From contig JAFZAP010000022.1 in assembly GCA_017557185.1 (NCBI GenBank), forward strand, positions 1 through 41,478: a stretch of 41,478 nucleotides of DNA, given 5' to 3'. How positions within the stretch are numbered: the first letter of the stretch is position 1; the number at the start of each line of letters is the position of its first letter. Below, in pieces: positions 14,936 through 24,167 of this stretch. The translations under genes were made by a program, and so were the position numbers. The stretch comes from Prevotella sp. (GTDB lineage: Bacteria; Bacteroidota; Bacteroidia; Bacteroidales; Bacteroidaceae). A model generated the notes under the pieces. The model was not told where the DNA came from and ran no database searches. It saw nothing but the letters and a program-made list of their open reading frames with translations.

Positions 14936-15922
14936 CTAATCCATAGGATAGCGGACTCCCCACTTACGGCGCAGGCTGTCCATGAGTTGCATGATGTATA
15001 GTGTTTCGTCGAGCGGCATCTCGCGCGGCTCTAGCAAACCGTCGATGAGCGCCTGGCGACAGGCAGCAAACTGGTATTCGTAGCCCGTGATCTGCTGAGG
15101 CACATGGAGTGTCTCGACATACGTGCGGTCGGGTCCGTTCACGGTGATGCGTTGCGGATTGTTGATGTTGTCGATGATCAGATTACCCTCGGTGCCTGCG
15201 ATGACGCCGATATTGTCGCCCACGCAGGCGGCACTCGACTGCAGGTTGCAAAGCATGCCGTCGCTCAGCACGAGTGTAATGGCATTGGTGAGATCCATAC
15301 CCGTCGCCGACTTCACGCATTGGCTTTCCATGCTGACGATGTCGGCGGGGAAGAACATGCGCACGAAGTTCAGGGCATAGACGCCCAGGTCGAGCAAGGC
15401 TCCGCCGCAGAGATCGGGGCGCATGATGCGGGGCTTCTCGCCCATCGAGTAACCTAATGTGGCCGTCAGCAATCGCGGTGTGCCGATGCGACCGCTGCTG
15501 ATGAGCTCGCGAACCATCGTCACAGCGGGCTGATAACGTGTCCAGATGGCCTCTGCCAGGAATACCTTTCGCTCGCGGGCCAGTGCGACGATGTCGGCGG
15601 CCTGCCGATGGTTGGCCATGAAAGCCTTCTCCACCAGACACGGCTTGCCTGCCAGCAATGCAGCCCGCGTCACATCGTAGTGGTGGGAGTGGGGCGTGCC
15701 TACGTAGACGAGGTCTACGTCAGGATCATCGATGAGTTCCTGGTACGAGCCGTAAGCCTTGCTGATGCCCCACCGAGCAGCAAAGGCCGTTGCCTTCTCA
15801 GCCGTACGTGACCCCACGGCATAGGCTTCGCATGTGGGCAGTCCGTCAAGTGTGATGGCTGCCTTCTCGGCTATCCATCCCGTACCGATGATTCCGACAC
15901 GCATCGTTTGGTCTTTTTTCAT
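14936..15922 (-). CDS. Gfo/Idh/MocA family NAD(P)-dependent oxidoreductase
   Basis: 328 aa from MKKDQTMRVGIIGTG; ATGs at 15949 and 15904 are alternatives. Rossmann motif GIIGTGWIA at the N-terminus; the family EKP/EKA motif is present as LVEKAFMANH, and the C-terminal alpha/beta domain has GGALLDLGVYALNFVRMFF, where family members carry a catalytic His/Tyr position. EKA with LAEAIWTRYQP is the pattern of the dihydrodiol dehydrogenase-like branch. It would oxidise or reduce a sugar or related ring with NAD(P). Substrate unknown; pairing with the DUF4380-like protein hints at carbohydrate metabolism. A 22-bp repeat array (16037-16322) lies just upstream. Confidence 0.9.
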   Translation of the reverse strand: MKKDQTMRVGIIGTGWIAEKAAITLDGLPTCEAYAVGSRTAEKATAFAARWGISKAYGSYQELIDDPDVDLVYVGTPHSHHYDVTRAALLAGKPCLVEKAFMANHRQAADIVALARERKVFLAEAIWTRYQPAVTMVRELISSGRIGTPRLLTATLGYSMGEKPRIMRPDLCGGALLDLGVYALNFVRMFFPADIVSMESQCVKSATGMDLTNAITLVLSDGMLCNLQSSAACVGDNIGVIAGTEGNLIIDNINNPQRITVNGPDRTYVETLHVPQQITGYEYQFAACRQALIDGLLEPREMPLDETLYIMQLMDSLRRKWGVRYPMD

Positions 15923-16036
15923 CTTTTCATTTAGGTTTTGTGTTTTCATTTGACGTGCGCGTGCGAAATAAGTAAAGTGTCACCCCGCGATAATTATTAT
16001 CTATTAACGTTTTCAAGATATCGTCTATACCCGCTA

Positions 16037-16322
16037 CAGTAATCTTCCATGCTCCGAAAAATAATGCTTCAGTTTGTCTAAAGTATTGCTCCTGTGAGCC
16101 TTGAGCAATGCTCCAGTCTGTCTTAAGCAATGCTCCAGTGTATCTACAGTATTGCTCCTGTGAACCTAGAGTATTGACCCTATTCAGCAAATTAACTTGT
16201 TTTATTCAGTAAATTAACTTAATTTGTGCGGTAAATTAACTTATTTTACTCAGTAAATTAACTTATTTTACCTTGCAAATTAACTTATTTTACTGCACAA
16301 ATTAAGTTAATTTACTTCACCA
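16037..16322. repeat. 22-bp-period repeat array, 13 units in two sequence families
   Basis: Thirteen consecutive 22-bp units in one unbroken register. Units 1-7 (16037-16190) share GCAATGCTCCAGT or GTATTGCTCCTGTG; units 8-13 (16191-16322) share ATTAACTTATTTTAC. Dyads occur in both parts: GAGC-AAT-GCTC in the first, AGTAAA...TTTACT in the second. No spacers, so not CRISPR. The gap 15950-16497 holds no gene I can support. Confidence 0.9.
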
Positions 16323-16408
16323 GAGCATTACTCATGATAATCGGGATGATTGCCCTAGTTTCACGAAACGCCTGCTTTAGCCAGTCGGGATGGGTGCGGG
16401 AGTCACAC

Positions 16409-16446
16409 AAAAAAGGAGCAGCTGCACAACTGTGCGACTGCTCCTT
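16409..16446 (-). terminator. Terminator of the C10 protease gene
   Basis: Long stem: AAGGAGCAG with CTGCTCCTT outside (16413-16421/16438-16446) and TGCAC/GTGCG-type pairing inside, followed on the minus strand by TTTTTTG. Confidence 0.85.
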
Positions 16447-16497
16447 GCTATGTGTTCCTAGCCTCCCTTTCCTTATGGAAGGCTTTGTGAGTGGGCT

Positions 16498-19400
16498 CTA
16501 TTTGAGCTTAGGGAAGGTCGGATTGAAGTTTTTCACCATGAACTTCTTGCCCTTTGTAACGTAAGTGCCAACAGGCAGTTGCTTCACATCGCTGCCAACA
16601 GCCTTGCCGTCGAGCGTGTAGACTGCGGGTGCGGCTGCGGTGGGAGCATCGTTGTCAACCAGCGTTCCCTCAATACCGGTACTCTCGTTATCGCCGAGAC
16701 GCATCTTGATGGTAAGTGCCTCATTATTGAAGTAGCCCACGAAGTAGCAACGGAACGGATCAAGCTCAGCCCAAGCAGTGTGGGTGTTCTCGAAACGGTC
16801 GCCAGTCTCGTTGAGGTAGTACACTTGGTTGGTTTCGTAGGAGTAGGTGTGGCCGATAAAGTCATACTTTTTGTCAGCTCCCAGTGTGGTGACTGACTTA
16901 CCTGATGATTTCACCAATACGTTTTCACCCGAGAAGGTGAGTTCCTTTCCTGTAAGTACCCACTTGTTGCTCCACTTCGAACTCTCTGCGGGAACAGTGA
17001 TGAGGTAAGGAGTTAGTCCAGCGAGCATGGTTGCCGATTCGGGGCAGTTGAATACTACGGTGTGGTTATCGTCCTCCGATCCGAATGTGTAAATCCAGAA
17101 GTTCTTACCATGTTGTGACATATTGGTAAACCAGCTGAGGGGTGTACCGTTGTCCTTGGTTACGCGAGTGACGTCGAACGGTAGGACAAGCGTTTCCCAA
17201 TTGCCTGTCGTTCCGTCGTTACCGTTAACAAATGTACGTTTGTAGTTGGCGGTATTAGCAGTAAAGTCGATAGGCGTGTAGAACTCGTAGCCGTCTTCTA
17301 TGTTCAGTTCAGCACAAGTAGTGCCGATAACGACATTCCTGCCTTCCAGATTGGTAGGTACGGATGAACCCTCAGCGAGAATATAGACAGTGTTGGGATT
17401 ATTGCCCGGTACTAGGCTGGTTGCCTTGTCGGACAACGTGGCATCCACATAGTAAGCATCGTCGGGAATTGTTTCCCATTCCGAAACTTTATCGTCGAGC
17501 ATTAAGAATGAGGACTCGCTTCCATAGACGAGGACGCCCTTAACGGGATTGATACCATAGCCATAGAGGCTTAAGGTGTCACCAGTTTCCTCACCGAAAA
17601 AGTTGTAAAGAATCTCTACGTCATATTCATTACCGTAAGTGAGGTTGTTGAATTCAAACTCGGCTGACCCCAGTGAATAAGGATTAATGGTGAAACTCTT
17701 TGTCTGGCTGGTGCCGCTTGTTACCTTGCCTCCTTTGGGGAAGACAGTTACTTTCACATTCTGCGATGAGCTTTTATAGCCAAAGTTGGCCAATTCTACG
17801 CTGAATTTCACATTGTTACCCACATGACTTGTTCCTGTCCAAGGATTTTCCGTCCAGAAATTATAAAGTCCGACAAGGTCTGGGTAATTATCCCATAATC
17901 CATCAGTAAGAGTAAGGCTATTTAGAATCATAACTTCTAAGTTGTTGATAGAAGTCTTGCCTGTGGTAATACTTGTCGCTTGACCGCTACTATCGTAATT
18001 TATCGTTCCGATATAATTGGTAATTGTAAAATTTTTACTGGAACCGACAGGTAGTTCTTCTATGGCCTCTTCTCCTAAAATATAACCTTCGCACAAGATA
18101 TACAGTCCACCCGTATAAGGCTCAATGCCTGTATTAGTAACGGTCATGGTCTGTGCGTAAGTAATTCTGCTGCCACTACCAGAGGTTGTTTCATTGATGG
18201 TAACAGAAAGACCTCTTGACGGAGCAACGTTGATGGTTTCTCCATTTTCGGCCACTACAGCTTGGATGTATCGGCTGTCCACACCATTGATCTTGCGCCA
18301 ACGATTGGCAATAACATCACCCCAGACGGGATAGAATTTATAGGTACCATAAGGCATTTCGCTACCGAAACTCTCGAGGTCGTCAGAATAAGCTCCGCCA
18401 TCACTATCGAAGAGACGATAACGGGCACCGTAGACACCGATGAGGTTGTCGTATTCATCAAAACAACCCATTCCGGTGATGAGTGTGTCGACCTGATTTT
18501 CATCAGTGATATTGCTTTGTACAGGAATGTAAAAGCGTAGGTCGCTACTGACAGAGTTAGCACGGGCAGAGCGTGAGAGCGTTTGCGTTCCGGCATAGAG
18601 GCGGATGCCCTCAGCCGTTAGAGGAATACTGTCTTCGGGTAATGCAGGAATGACCTTGTTGGGATTGTGGATACGAGTCACGATAGAACGGTTGCTCGTG
18701 TAGCCACCGCTGCCTGATGCTCCACTTCCTGTTCCACCAGGTGCCAGCACTTCTAAATCGAAATAGGTATCGTAATATCCACTCCACCCCCAGTTAATAT
18801 GGTACTTTCCGTCTTGATAGCCGTCGCATATAAAGCAGTGTCCTCCACCTGAATTGGCACCACACATAATAACAGGGATTTCGTCTTCCAAGTTGGCATA
18901 GATGGTGTCTGCCCATTGTGTGGCAGTGAGTCCTGTACGATAGATGAGTTGTTCGTCCTTCGGATAGCCGAAGTAGTTGGTCATGGCATTGATGATATCC
19001 CTCTCATAGGCTCCAGAGCCAGAGGTGGAATACTGCATCTTCACTGCATGGCCGGCATATTGCATCAGTCTTGCCACAGCATGATCATCATTGTAATCAA
19101 AGCTGCTGTAGGTGAGTTTCATCTTCGACCACTCGAAAGTAGTGGGAGAGAGCGAACTGCCGGAAAGGCTATTGCCACTTACATAGTAAGAGGGTATAGT
19201 GGTGGTGGCATCCTGTGGCCATTGCCAATAGAACATAACCTGTGCCATAGCTGTAGCCACGCAGCCAGTGTAGCAACCGCTCAGATAGTAGTTGTATGGG
19301 CTGCCCTGGTCCCATTTGGTCTTGATGAGGTAGCCGATGTTGTTTTTCGGTGCTCTTGCAATGTCCTTGGCAGGCTGGATGTTGTTCTCCTGCATGTACT

Positions 19401-19761
19401 TGATTTGTTGCTCGTATTCCTCAAGGAAGTACTTCAAGCTTGGCGGTAGATTGTTCGGGTCAAACGAGCCTTCGTTACTGTAACCAAGAATGTCGTTGGT
19501 GCGCTCGTCACCGCTGACGACGACAAATCCCTGGTTGAATCCTTTGTTGAACACATAAAGGTAGGCATCATCCTTCGATGAGAATGGCGTAGCAGCCTTG
19601 TCGGCCTTATAGGCGAGTGTGAGCATCTGCTTCACTTGCGAGTTGTCCTTGTTGACAAATGCGGAGGCCTTTTGAGCTGCGACCTCACGACTGATTTGCT
19701 GTGCGCTGACGTTGAGGGCAGTCAGCAACATGGCGGTTACGATTATTATTAGTCGTTTCAT
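16498..19761 (-). CDS. C10 (streptopain-like) cysteine protease, probable T9SS cargo
   Basis: 1087 aa. Signal peptide cut near SA-20/Q-21, then a Spi-type propeptide (about 21-135, including YVFNKGFNQGFVVVSGDER). Catalytic domain about 140-375: nucleophile Cys167 in SGCYTGCVATAMAQV, catalytic His308 in GGGHCFICDGYQDG, and the YHINWGWSGYYD block that closes the active site, as in SpeB, PrtT and interpain. About 700 residues of beta-rich repeats follow. The end, VYTLDGKAVGSDVKQLPVGT then YVTKGKKFMVKN, is the Prevotella-style type IX sorting tail. The T9SS operon lies 1.8 kb away, so secretion by it is likely. It is last in an operon with the dockerin protein. Confidence 0.92.
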   Translation of the reverse strand: MKRLIIIVTAMLLTALNVSAQQISREVAAQKASAFVNKDNSQVKQMLTLAYKADKAATPFSSKDDAYLYVFNKGFNQGFVVVSGDERTNDILGYSNEGSFDPNNLPPSLKYFLEEYEQQIKYMQENNIQPAKDIARAPKNNIGYLIKTKWDQGSPYNYYLSGCYTGCVATAMAQVMFYWQWPQDATTTIPSYYVSGNSLSGSSLSPTTFEWSKMKLTYSSFDYNDDHAVARLMQYAGHAVKMQYSTSGSGAYERDIINAMTNYFGYPKDEQLIYRTGLTATQWADTIYANLEDEIPVIMCGANSGGGHCFICDGYQDGKYHINWGWSGYYDTYFDLEVLAPGGTGSGASGSGGYTSNRSIVTRIHNPNKVIPALPEDSIPLTAEGIRLYAGTQTLSRSARANSVSSDLRFYIPVQSNITDENQVDTLITGMGCFDEYDNLIGVYGARYRLFDSDGGAYSDDLESFGSEMPYGTYKFYPVWGDVIANRWRKINGVDSRYIQAVVAENGETINVAPSRGLSVTINETTSGSGSRITYAQTMTVTNTGIEPYTGGLYILCEGYILGEEAIEELPVGSSKNFTITNYIGTINYDSSGQATSITTGKTSINNLEVMILNSLTLTDGLWDNYPDLVGLYNFWTENPWTGTSHVGNNVKFSVELANFGYKSSSQNVKVTVFPKGGKVTSGTSQTKSFTINPYSLGSAEFEFNNLTYGNEYDVEILYNFFGEETGDTLSLYGYGINPVKGVLVYGSESSFLMLDDKVSEWETIPDDAYYVDATLSDKATSLVPGNNPNTVYILAEGSSVPTNLEGRNVVIGTTCAELNIEDGYEFYTPIDFTANTANYKRTFVNGNDGTTGNWETLVLPFDVTRVTKDNGTPLSWFTNMSQHGKNFWIYTFGSEDDNHTVVFNCPESATMLAGLTPYLITVPAESSKWSNKWVLTGKELTFSGENVLVKSSGKSVTTLGADKKYDFIGHTYSYETNQVYYLNETGDRFENTHTAWAELDPFRCYFVGYFNNEALTIKMRLGDNESTGIEGTLVDNDAPTAAAPAVYTLDGKAVGSDVKQLPVGTYVTKGKKFMVKNFNPTFPKLK

Positions 19762-19821
19762 ATCTGTTATATTTTTATGTTTCGAACACGAATATCTCTA
19801 ATTAAGTGAATATCTCGTTCT

Positions 19822-21333
19822 TTATTCCTGTGTAAGAATAATGTTTACCAGTGCAGGGATGTCATAGGCATCTACAGTGCCGCTGCCATCGGTGTCACAG
19901 GCATTCACATCGATGTTGTTGGTATTATTACCGAGTAGGTAGTTGACAAGTGCCGTCAAGTCGGCGATATCTGTATGCCCGTCCATGTTGATATCGGTAG
20001 ATGTCACCTCGTGGATGTTCTTGCTGTAGATTTGTACGGGGTAGTAGTCTTCGTCTTCATTGATTTCATTGATGAATGTGAAGCAGTCAACCTCACTGCC
20101 TGCCACGGGAGCCTTGCGGGGTGCACCAACGATTGGCGGGGTAGGGTCGTCGCCACCAGGACCGGCTGAATAGTATGCCAACAGATTATTGCTACCCTCT
20201 GCAGTAAAGGTGATGGTTGCATTGCCATTCTCGGCAATGGCGATGGAAGCCTTGGCATTGTCGCCGGCAACGCTCTGAGTGTTAAGGTAACCATTGGCAC
20301 CACTATTGTATAGGAATCCTTCAGTGTTATTAATGGCCTGGAAAGTACGTGCATTGCCACTACCACCAAGGATGAGGCGTGTAGCAGCAGTGTTTTCCTT
20401 CAGCATGACAATGCTATCGCCCGTAATGTTGAACTTAGTACAAGCGCGATTACCCTCACTGATCTGGTCGCCCATGACCTTTCCATTGGTTCCATAGACA
20501 ATGATAATCGTATCACCGGCAGCCAGTGTTGCTGCGTTTGTAACAAGGTGGAATGTTTCCTTCTCGGGAAGTTTGATAATATAAGTAGCCTCTGCCACTT
20601 CGCTGGTAACACCTCTATTTACGGCAATAGCCTTGATGGTAGTCGTGCCTTCGCCCACAAAAATGGCATTTGTATATTCAGTGCTGTTGGTGGTTGGCGT
20701 AGAACCGTCTGTGGTATAATAAATTTTGGCACCTAAAGTTGTTGTCAATAACATCACGTTTTGTTCGGTATCATAATTGCCACCTGCAGGATTGAAGGTA
20801 GGTGGATTTGCAACAATCTTCAGTTTGAAGATGCGGATGTTCGTGATTGAGCTGGTGGTTGTGGAGAATCGGCTGTTGTTGGTCGAATAGGTCAAATATC
20901 TTGAATTAGTAGTGCCAAATTTGAAACTGGTGGCACCCGAACTGCCGTAGCTCAGCGTGACGTTATTGGCTGTACCTATAGTTGTTGATGTTGTCAAGTA
21001 AGCACTTGAACCTTGCCCCAAATATCCCTTATCGCTTTCAGAATAGAATAACCAATAGTTGGAATTCTTGTCTAAAGTGAAACGGGTGACATCCGTGCTC
21101 GTACTTGGCAGTGAGATAGCATTGCTGCTCACCGTAACTTTCACACCACTGCGGTAATTGCCGGACTGGGCCCCCATGGCATAATAGTTGCTGCCGCTAA
21201 CGTAAACAATCAGCACTTCGTCGCCAGCAGCCAGAGTGCTTTCGCTAGTGACGAGTTCATAAGTGTCATTTTGTGCGAATGATAGCGTTGTGCCGACTAT
21301 CATCGCAGTCATCAATAGTAGAAGTTTTCTCAT
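19822..21333 (-). CDS. Exported repeat protein with CHB_HEX_C and dockerin-like domains
   Basis: 503 aa from MRKLLLLMTAMIVGTT; a longer frame to 21426 is rejected because the -7 box lies inside it. Signal peptide cut near SFA-Q. Layout: a beta-rich module (about 24-172, opening YELVTSESTLAAGDEVLIVY), a chitobiase C-terminal-like domain (177-254, GAKIYYTTDGSTPTTNSTEY), a second copy of the first module (260-395, FHLVTNAATLAAGDTIIIVY) and a C-terminal dockerin type I pair (443-503: DINMDGHTDIADLTALVNYL and DTDGSGTVDAYDIPALVNII) with calcium-loop Asp/Asn positions. No catalytic motif. It may bind a cohesin or the cell surface. The protease gene follows after 60 bp, probably co-transcribed. Confidence 0.85.
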   Translation of the reverse strand: MRKLLLLMTAMIVGTTLSFAQNDTYELVTSESTLAAGDEVLIVYVSGSNYYAMGAQSGNYRSGVKVTVSSNAISLPSTSTDVTRFTLDKNSNYWLFYSESDKGYLGQGSSAYLTTSTTIGTANNVTLSYGSSGATSFKFGTTNSRYLTYSTNNSRFSTTTSSITNIRIFKLKIVANPPTFNPAGGNYDTEQNVMLLTTTLGAKIYYTTDGSTPTTNSTEYTNAIFVGEGTTTIKAIAVNRGVTSEVAEATYIIKLPEKETFHLVTNAATLAAGDTIIIVYGTNGKVMGDQISEGNRACTKFNITGDSIVMLKENTAATRLILGGSGNARTFQAINNTEGFLYNSGANGYLNTQSVAGDNAKASIAIAENGNATITFTAEGSNNLLAYYSAGPGGDDPTPPIVGAPRKAPVAGSEVDCFTFINEINEDEDYYPVQIYSKNIHEVTSTDINMDGHTDIADLTALVNYLLGNNTNNIDVNACDTDGSGTVDAYDIPALVNIILTQE

Positions 21334-21406
21334 CTTGTTTTTAATTATTTGTAATGTTTTATCAATTCTGACATAAAAAAGTGCCTTCGAAATGACATTC
21401 AAGCTG

Positions 21407-21414
21407 CAAAAGTA
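21407..21414 (-). promoter_or_regulatory. -7 box of the dockerin protein/protease operon
   Basis: On the minus strand TACTTTTG, perfect -7 consensus, about 74 bases before the start at 21333. The divergent gap up to porP (21415-21571) is AT-rich; no clear -7 box was found for porP. Confidence 0.65.
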
Positions 21415-21571
21415 TACAATTCTCATGAAATATGAAAGAAAAACAAGAAAAAAATCAGCAAATAGTAATTAATTATCAAGGAAAAGAGCATTTGTTGTTC
21501 GTTTTTCCTGTTTTTGAATCGCATTTTTATGTGATTATACAATAAAATACTGAATAGGCCGTTATCATAGC

Positions 21572-22510
21572 GTGTTTAAACGCAAGATAGCGATATTAGT
21601 GATGTTGGTGATGGCCAGCACGGGGGTTCGTGCACAATACGATCCCCATTTCAGTCATTATTTCGACTTGGAGCCATCCTACAATCCTGCTGCCATCGGC
21701 AAGCAGGCGGTAATCAATGTAACTGCCGCCTATGCCTTGGAACTGGCGGGTTTCCGGAACAATCCGCAGACAGCCTTCTTCGCTGCCGACATGCCGTTCT
21801 ATGGTATGAAGATGTATCATGGCGCGGGCGTACAGCTGATGAGCGACAAGATCGGTCTGTTCTCCCATCAGCGTCTGCAGGGACAATATGCAGCTAAATT
21901 CAAGTTCTTTGGCGGTACCATGAGTGCGGGTGTGCAGGCGGGACTGCTGAGCGAATCGTTCGACGGATCGAAACTGGATTTGGAAGATTCCAACGACCCG
22001 GCATTTGCGTCATCTCAAGTGGAGGGCAGTGCCCTCGACCTGAGTTTTGGCCTGTATTACATGCATGGCCCGTGGTATGCTGGAGCGAGTGCCACCCACC
22101 TGACAGCCCCCCTTGTTCATTTGGGTGAACGGAACGAAATTCAGGTGGATCGCACATATTATTTAACGGGTGGATACAATATTCGGCTGAAAAATCCGTT
22201 TCTATCAGTGCAGCCCTCGTTTCTCGTGCGCACCGACTTGGTGGCGTGGCGTGCGGATATCACGGGCCGCCTGACCTACAAACACGAGGAGAAGCTGATG
22301 TATCTCGGTGTTACCTATAGCCCGCAGACATCGGTGACAGTCCTCGTCGGCGGTAAGTTCCAAGGCATTGTGGCAGGCTACAGCTACGAGTGCTACACAT
22401 CGTCCGTCAATCCTGCCAATGGTTCGCATGAGCTGTTCCTGGGCTATCAGGTCGATGTAAACCTGGTGAAGAAAGGAAAGAACCGGCACCAGAGTGTGAG
22501 AATCTTGTAG
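21572..22510 (+). CDS. porP: T9SS outer membrane protein PorP/SprF family
   Basis: 312 aa from a GTG start; no in-frame ATG is available upstream. Signal peptide cut near VRA-Q. The mature start QYDPHFSHYFDLEPSYNPAA is the PorP/SprF hallmark, and the end NGSHELFLGYQ is typical too. A beta-barrel in the outer membrane, required for T9SS in Porphyromonas and Flavobacterium, where PorP-type proteins link the PorK/PorN ring or cargo to the membrane. First gene of porP-gldK-gldL-gldM-gldN. Its TAG stop overlaps the first bases of a palindromic element. Confidence 0.93.
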   Translation: MFKRKIAILVMLVMASTGVRAQYDPHFSHYFDLEPSYNPAAIGKQAVINVTAAYALELAGFRNNPQTAFFAADMPFYGMKMYHGAGVQLMSDKIGLFSHQRLQGQYAAKFKFFGGTMSAGVQAGLLSESFDGSKLDLEDSNDPAFASSQVEGSALDLSFGLYYMHGPWYAGASATHLTAPLVHLGERNEIQVDRTYYLTGGYNIRLKNPFLSVQPSFLVRTDLVAWRADITGRLTYKHEEKLMYLGVTYSPQTSVTVLVGGKFQGIVAGYSYECYTSSVNPANGSHELFLGYQVDVNLVKKGKNRHQSVRIL

Positions 22511-22554
22511 CCTACCCCCATCCCCTCCCTAAAGGGAAGGGGGACAGAGAGGTG
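22509..22554. repeat. GC-rich palindromic element between porP and gldK
   Basis: AGCCTACCCCCATCCCCTCC, then CTAAAGGGAAGGGGGA and CAGAGAGG. The core hairpin is CCCTCCCTAAAGGGAAGGG. It closely matches the reverse complement of about 233-270. It lies inside the T9SS operon and could attenuate or stabilise the transcript between porP and gldK. Confidence 0.8.
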
Positions 22555-22593
22555 AAAAAGTTGAAAGTGAAATAACAGATGATAAAGAACAAT

Positions 22594-24108
22594 ATGAAAA
22601 GAAAGAACAACAGCAGAGTGAAAGGCAAAGCAACCGGGATTGTTTCCTTGTTACTTTGTTCCTTTGTCACTTTGGCAATGGTTGGTTGCATGAGCGCAAA
22701 GCATGCTTCGTCGTCGGGTAAGGGCGGCGAGGTCGTTGGCGTAAGCGGTCGCACATTCAGCGAGCCTACTCCTTACGGCATGTCGAAGATCGGTCGCGGC
22801 TGGCTGCGCATGGGTATTGATGAGCAAGACACGCTGTGGGGCAAGAAGACGCCAGTGAGAGATGTGTCGGTGGACGGATTCTGGATGGATGAGACCGAGG
22901 TGACAAACTCTCAGTACAAGCAGTTCGTCAACTGGGTGCGCGACTCCATCCTTCGTACACGTCTGGCCGATCCCAACTATGGCGGTGATGAGAGTTATAT
23001 GATTACCGAGGAGAAAGGCGAGGAGGTCACTCCACATCTGAACTGGAAGAAGCCGCTCCCTCGCAAGCCCAATGAGGACGAGCAGCGTGCCATTGAGAGC
23101 CTCTATGTGACGAATCCCGTGACGGGCGAGAAACTGTTGGACTATTCGCAGATGAACTATCGCTACGAAGTCTATGACTATACCACGGCCGCTTTGCGTC
23201 GTAATCGCCTGGTTGTCGAGGAGCGCAACCTGAATACCGACGTAGTAGTGAATCCCAATGACAGGGTGATGATTTCGAAGGATACTGCCTACATCGACGA
23301 CGAGGGACGCATCGTGCGACAGACCATCAACCGCGAACTCACGGGACCGTGGGACTTCCTGAACACATATATTGTGAACATCTATCCCGACACAACGTGT
23401 TGGGTGAACGACTTCCAAAACTCAGATAACGAAGTCTATCTGCGCAACTATTTCTCGAATCCCGCCTACAACGACTATCCCGTGGTGGGTGTGACGTGGG
23501 AGCAGGCCAATGCTTTCTGCGCCTGGCGCACGGAATATCTGCTGAAGGGCTTGGGCCCGGAGGCCCGCTATGTGCAGCGCTACCGCTTGCCGACAGAGGC
23601 AGAGTGGGAGTATGCCGCCCGTGGTAAGGATCAGACTGAGTTCCCCTGGGAAAACGAGCAGGTAAAGAGTGGCGAGGGTTGCTTTTTTGCAAACTTCAAG
23701 CCCGATCGTGGCAATTATACCAAGGATGGCAACCTGATTACATCGAAGGTAGGCATCTACGGCACGAACTCTAACGGTTTGTGCGATATGGCTGGAAACG
23801 TGGCAGAGTGGACGTCGACTATCTATACAGAGGCTGGCGTTGATGCCATGAACGACTTGAACCCGCAGCTGGAATACAAAGCCGCGAAGGAAGACCCCTA
23901 CAAGCTGAAGAAGAAGAGCGTGCGCGGTGGTTCGTGGAAGGATCCTGAGAGCTACATCCGCTCTGCTTGGCGTACGTGGGAGTATCAGAACCAGCCACGC
24001 TCCTATATCGGCTTCCGCTGTGTGCGCTCATTGGCTAATACTACCAGTGAGAAGGCTAAAGGCGGCAAAAGTGGCAAGAGTAAGGGAAAAGGTAAGAAAA
24101 AGAGATAG
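22594..24108 (+). CDS. gldK: T9SS lipoprotein GldK/PorK
   Basis: 504 aa from ATG 22594 (ATG 22579, five codons upstream, is an alternative). Lipobox AMVGC puts the lipidated Cys at about residue 32. The body is a formylglycine-generating-enzyme-like (FGE-sulfatase) fold, as in all GldK/PorK proteins: GFWMDETEVTNSQYKQFVNW, VVGVTWEQANAFCAWR, RLPTEAEWEYAARG, GLCDMAGNVAEWT, SVRGGSWKDPESYIRSAWRT, YIGFRCVR. It forms the periplasmic ring with GldN under the outer membrane. The C-terminus is a basic Lys/Gly tail (KGGKSGKSKGKGKKKR). The signal peptide core is coded by an 8-bp repeat. Confidence 0.95.
   Translation: MKRKNNSRVKGKATGIVSLLLCSFVTLAMVGCMSAKHASSSGKGGEVVGVSGRTFSEPTPYGMSKIGRGWLRMGIDEQDTLWGKKTPVRDVSVDGFWMDETEVTNSQYKQFVNWVRDSILRTRLADPNYGGDESYMITEEKGEEVTPHLNWKKPLPRKPNEDEQRAIESLYVTNPVTGEKLLDYSQMNYRYEVYDYTTAALRRNRLVVEERNLNTDVVVNPNDRVMISKDTAYIDDEGRIVRQTINRELTGPWDFLNTYIVNIYPDTTCWVNDFQNSDNEVYLRNYFSNPAYNDYPVVGVTWEQANAFCAWRTEYLLKGLGPEARYVQRYRLPTEAEWEYAARGKDQTEFPWENEQVKSGEGCFFANFKPDRGNYTKDGNLITSKVGIYGTNSNGLCDMAGNVAEWTSTIYTEAGVDAMNDLNPQLEYKAAKEDPYKLKKKSVRGGSWKDPESYIRSAWRTWEYQNQPRSYIGFRCVRSLANTTSEKAKGGKSGKSKGKGKKKR
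22646..22677 (+). repeat. 8-bp tandem repeat (CTTTGTTA type) coding the gldK signal peptide
   Basis: Four imperfect units: CCTTGTTA, CTTTGTTC, CTTTGTCA, CTTTGGCA. They encode the hydrophobic core SLLLCSFVTLAM. The gldN signal peptide uses the same repeat. Confidence 0.82.
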
Positions 24109-24167
24109 AAGCTAAGTCTCCAAGGAAGAAATAGAAAATCGTAAATCCGTAAATCGTAAATAAAAGG

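Noticed and set aside
15927-16190. 87-aa minus-strand ORF over the 22-bp array
   Set aside because: Its sequence is the translation of the repeat units plus the leader of the oxidoreductase gene; no family resemblance.
16037-16322. CRISPR array
   Set aside because: Units follow each other without spacers, the unit sequence changes along the array, and no cas genes are nearby.
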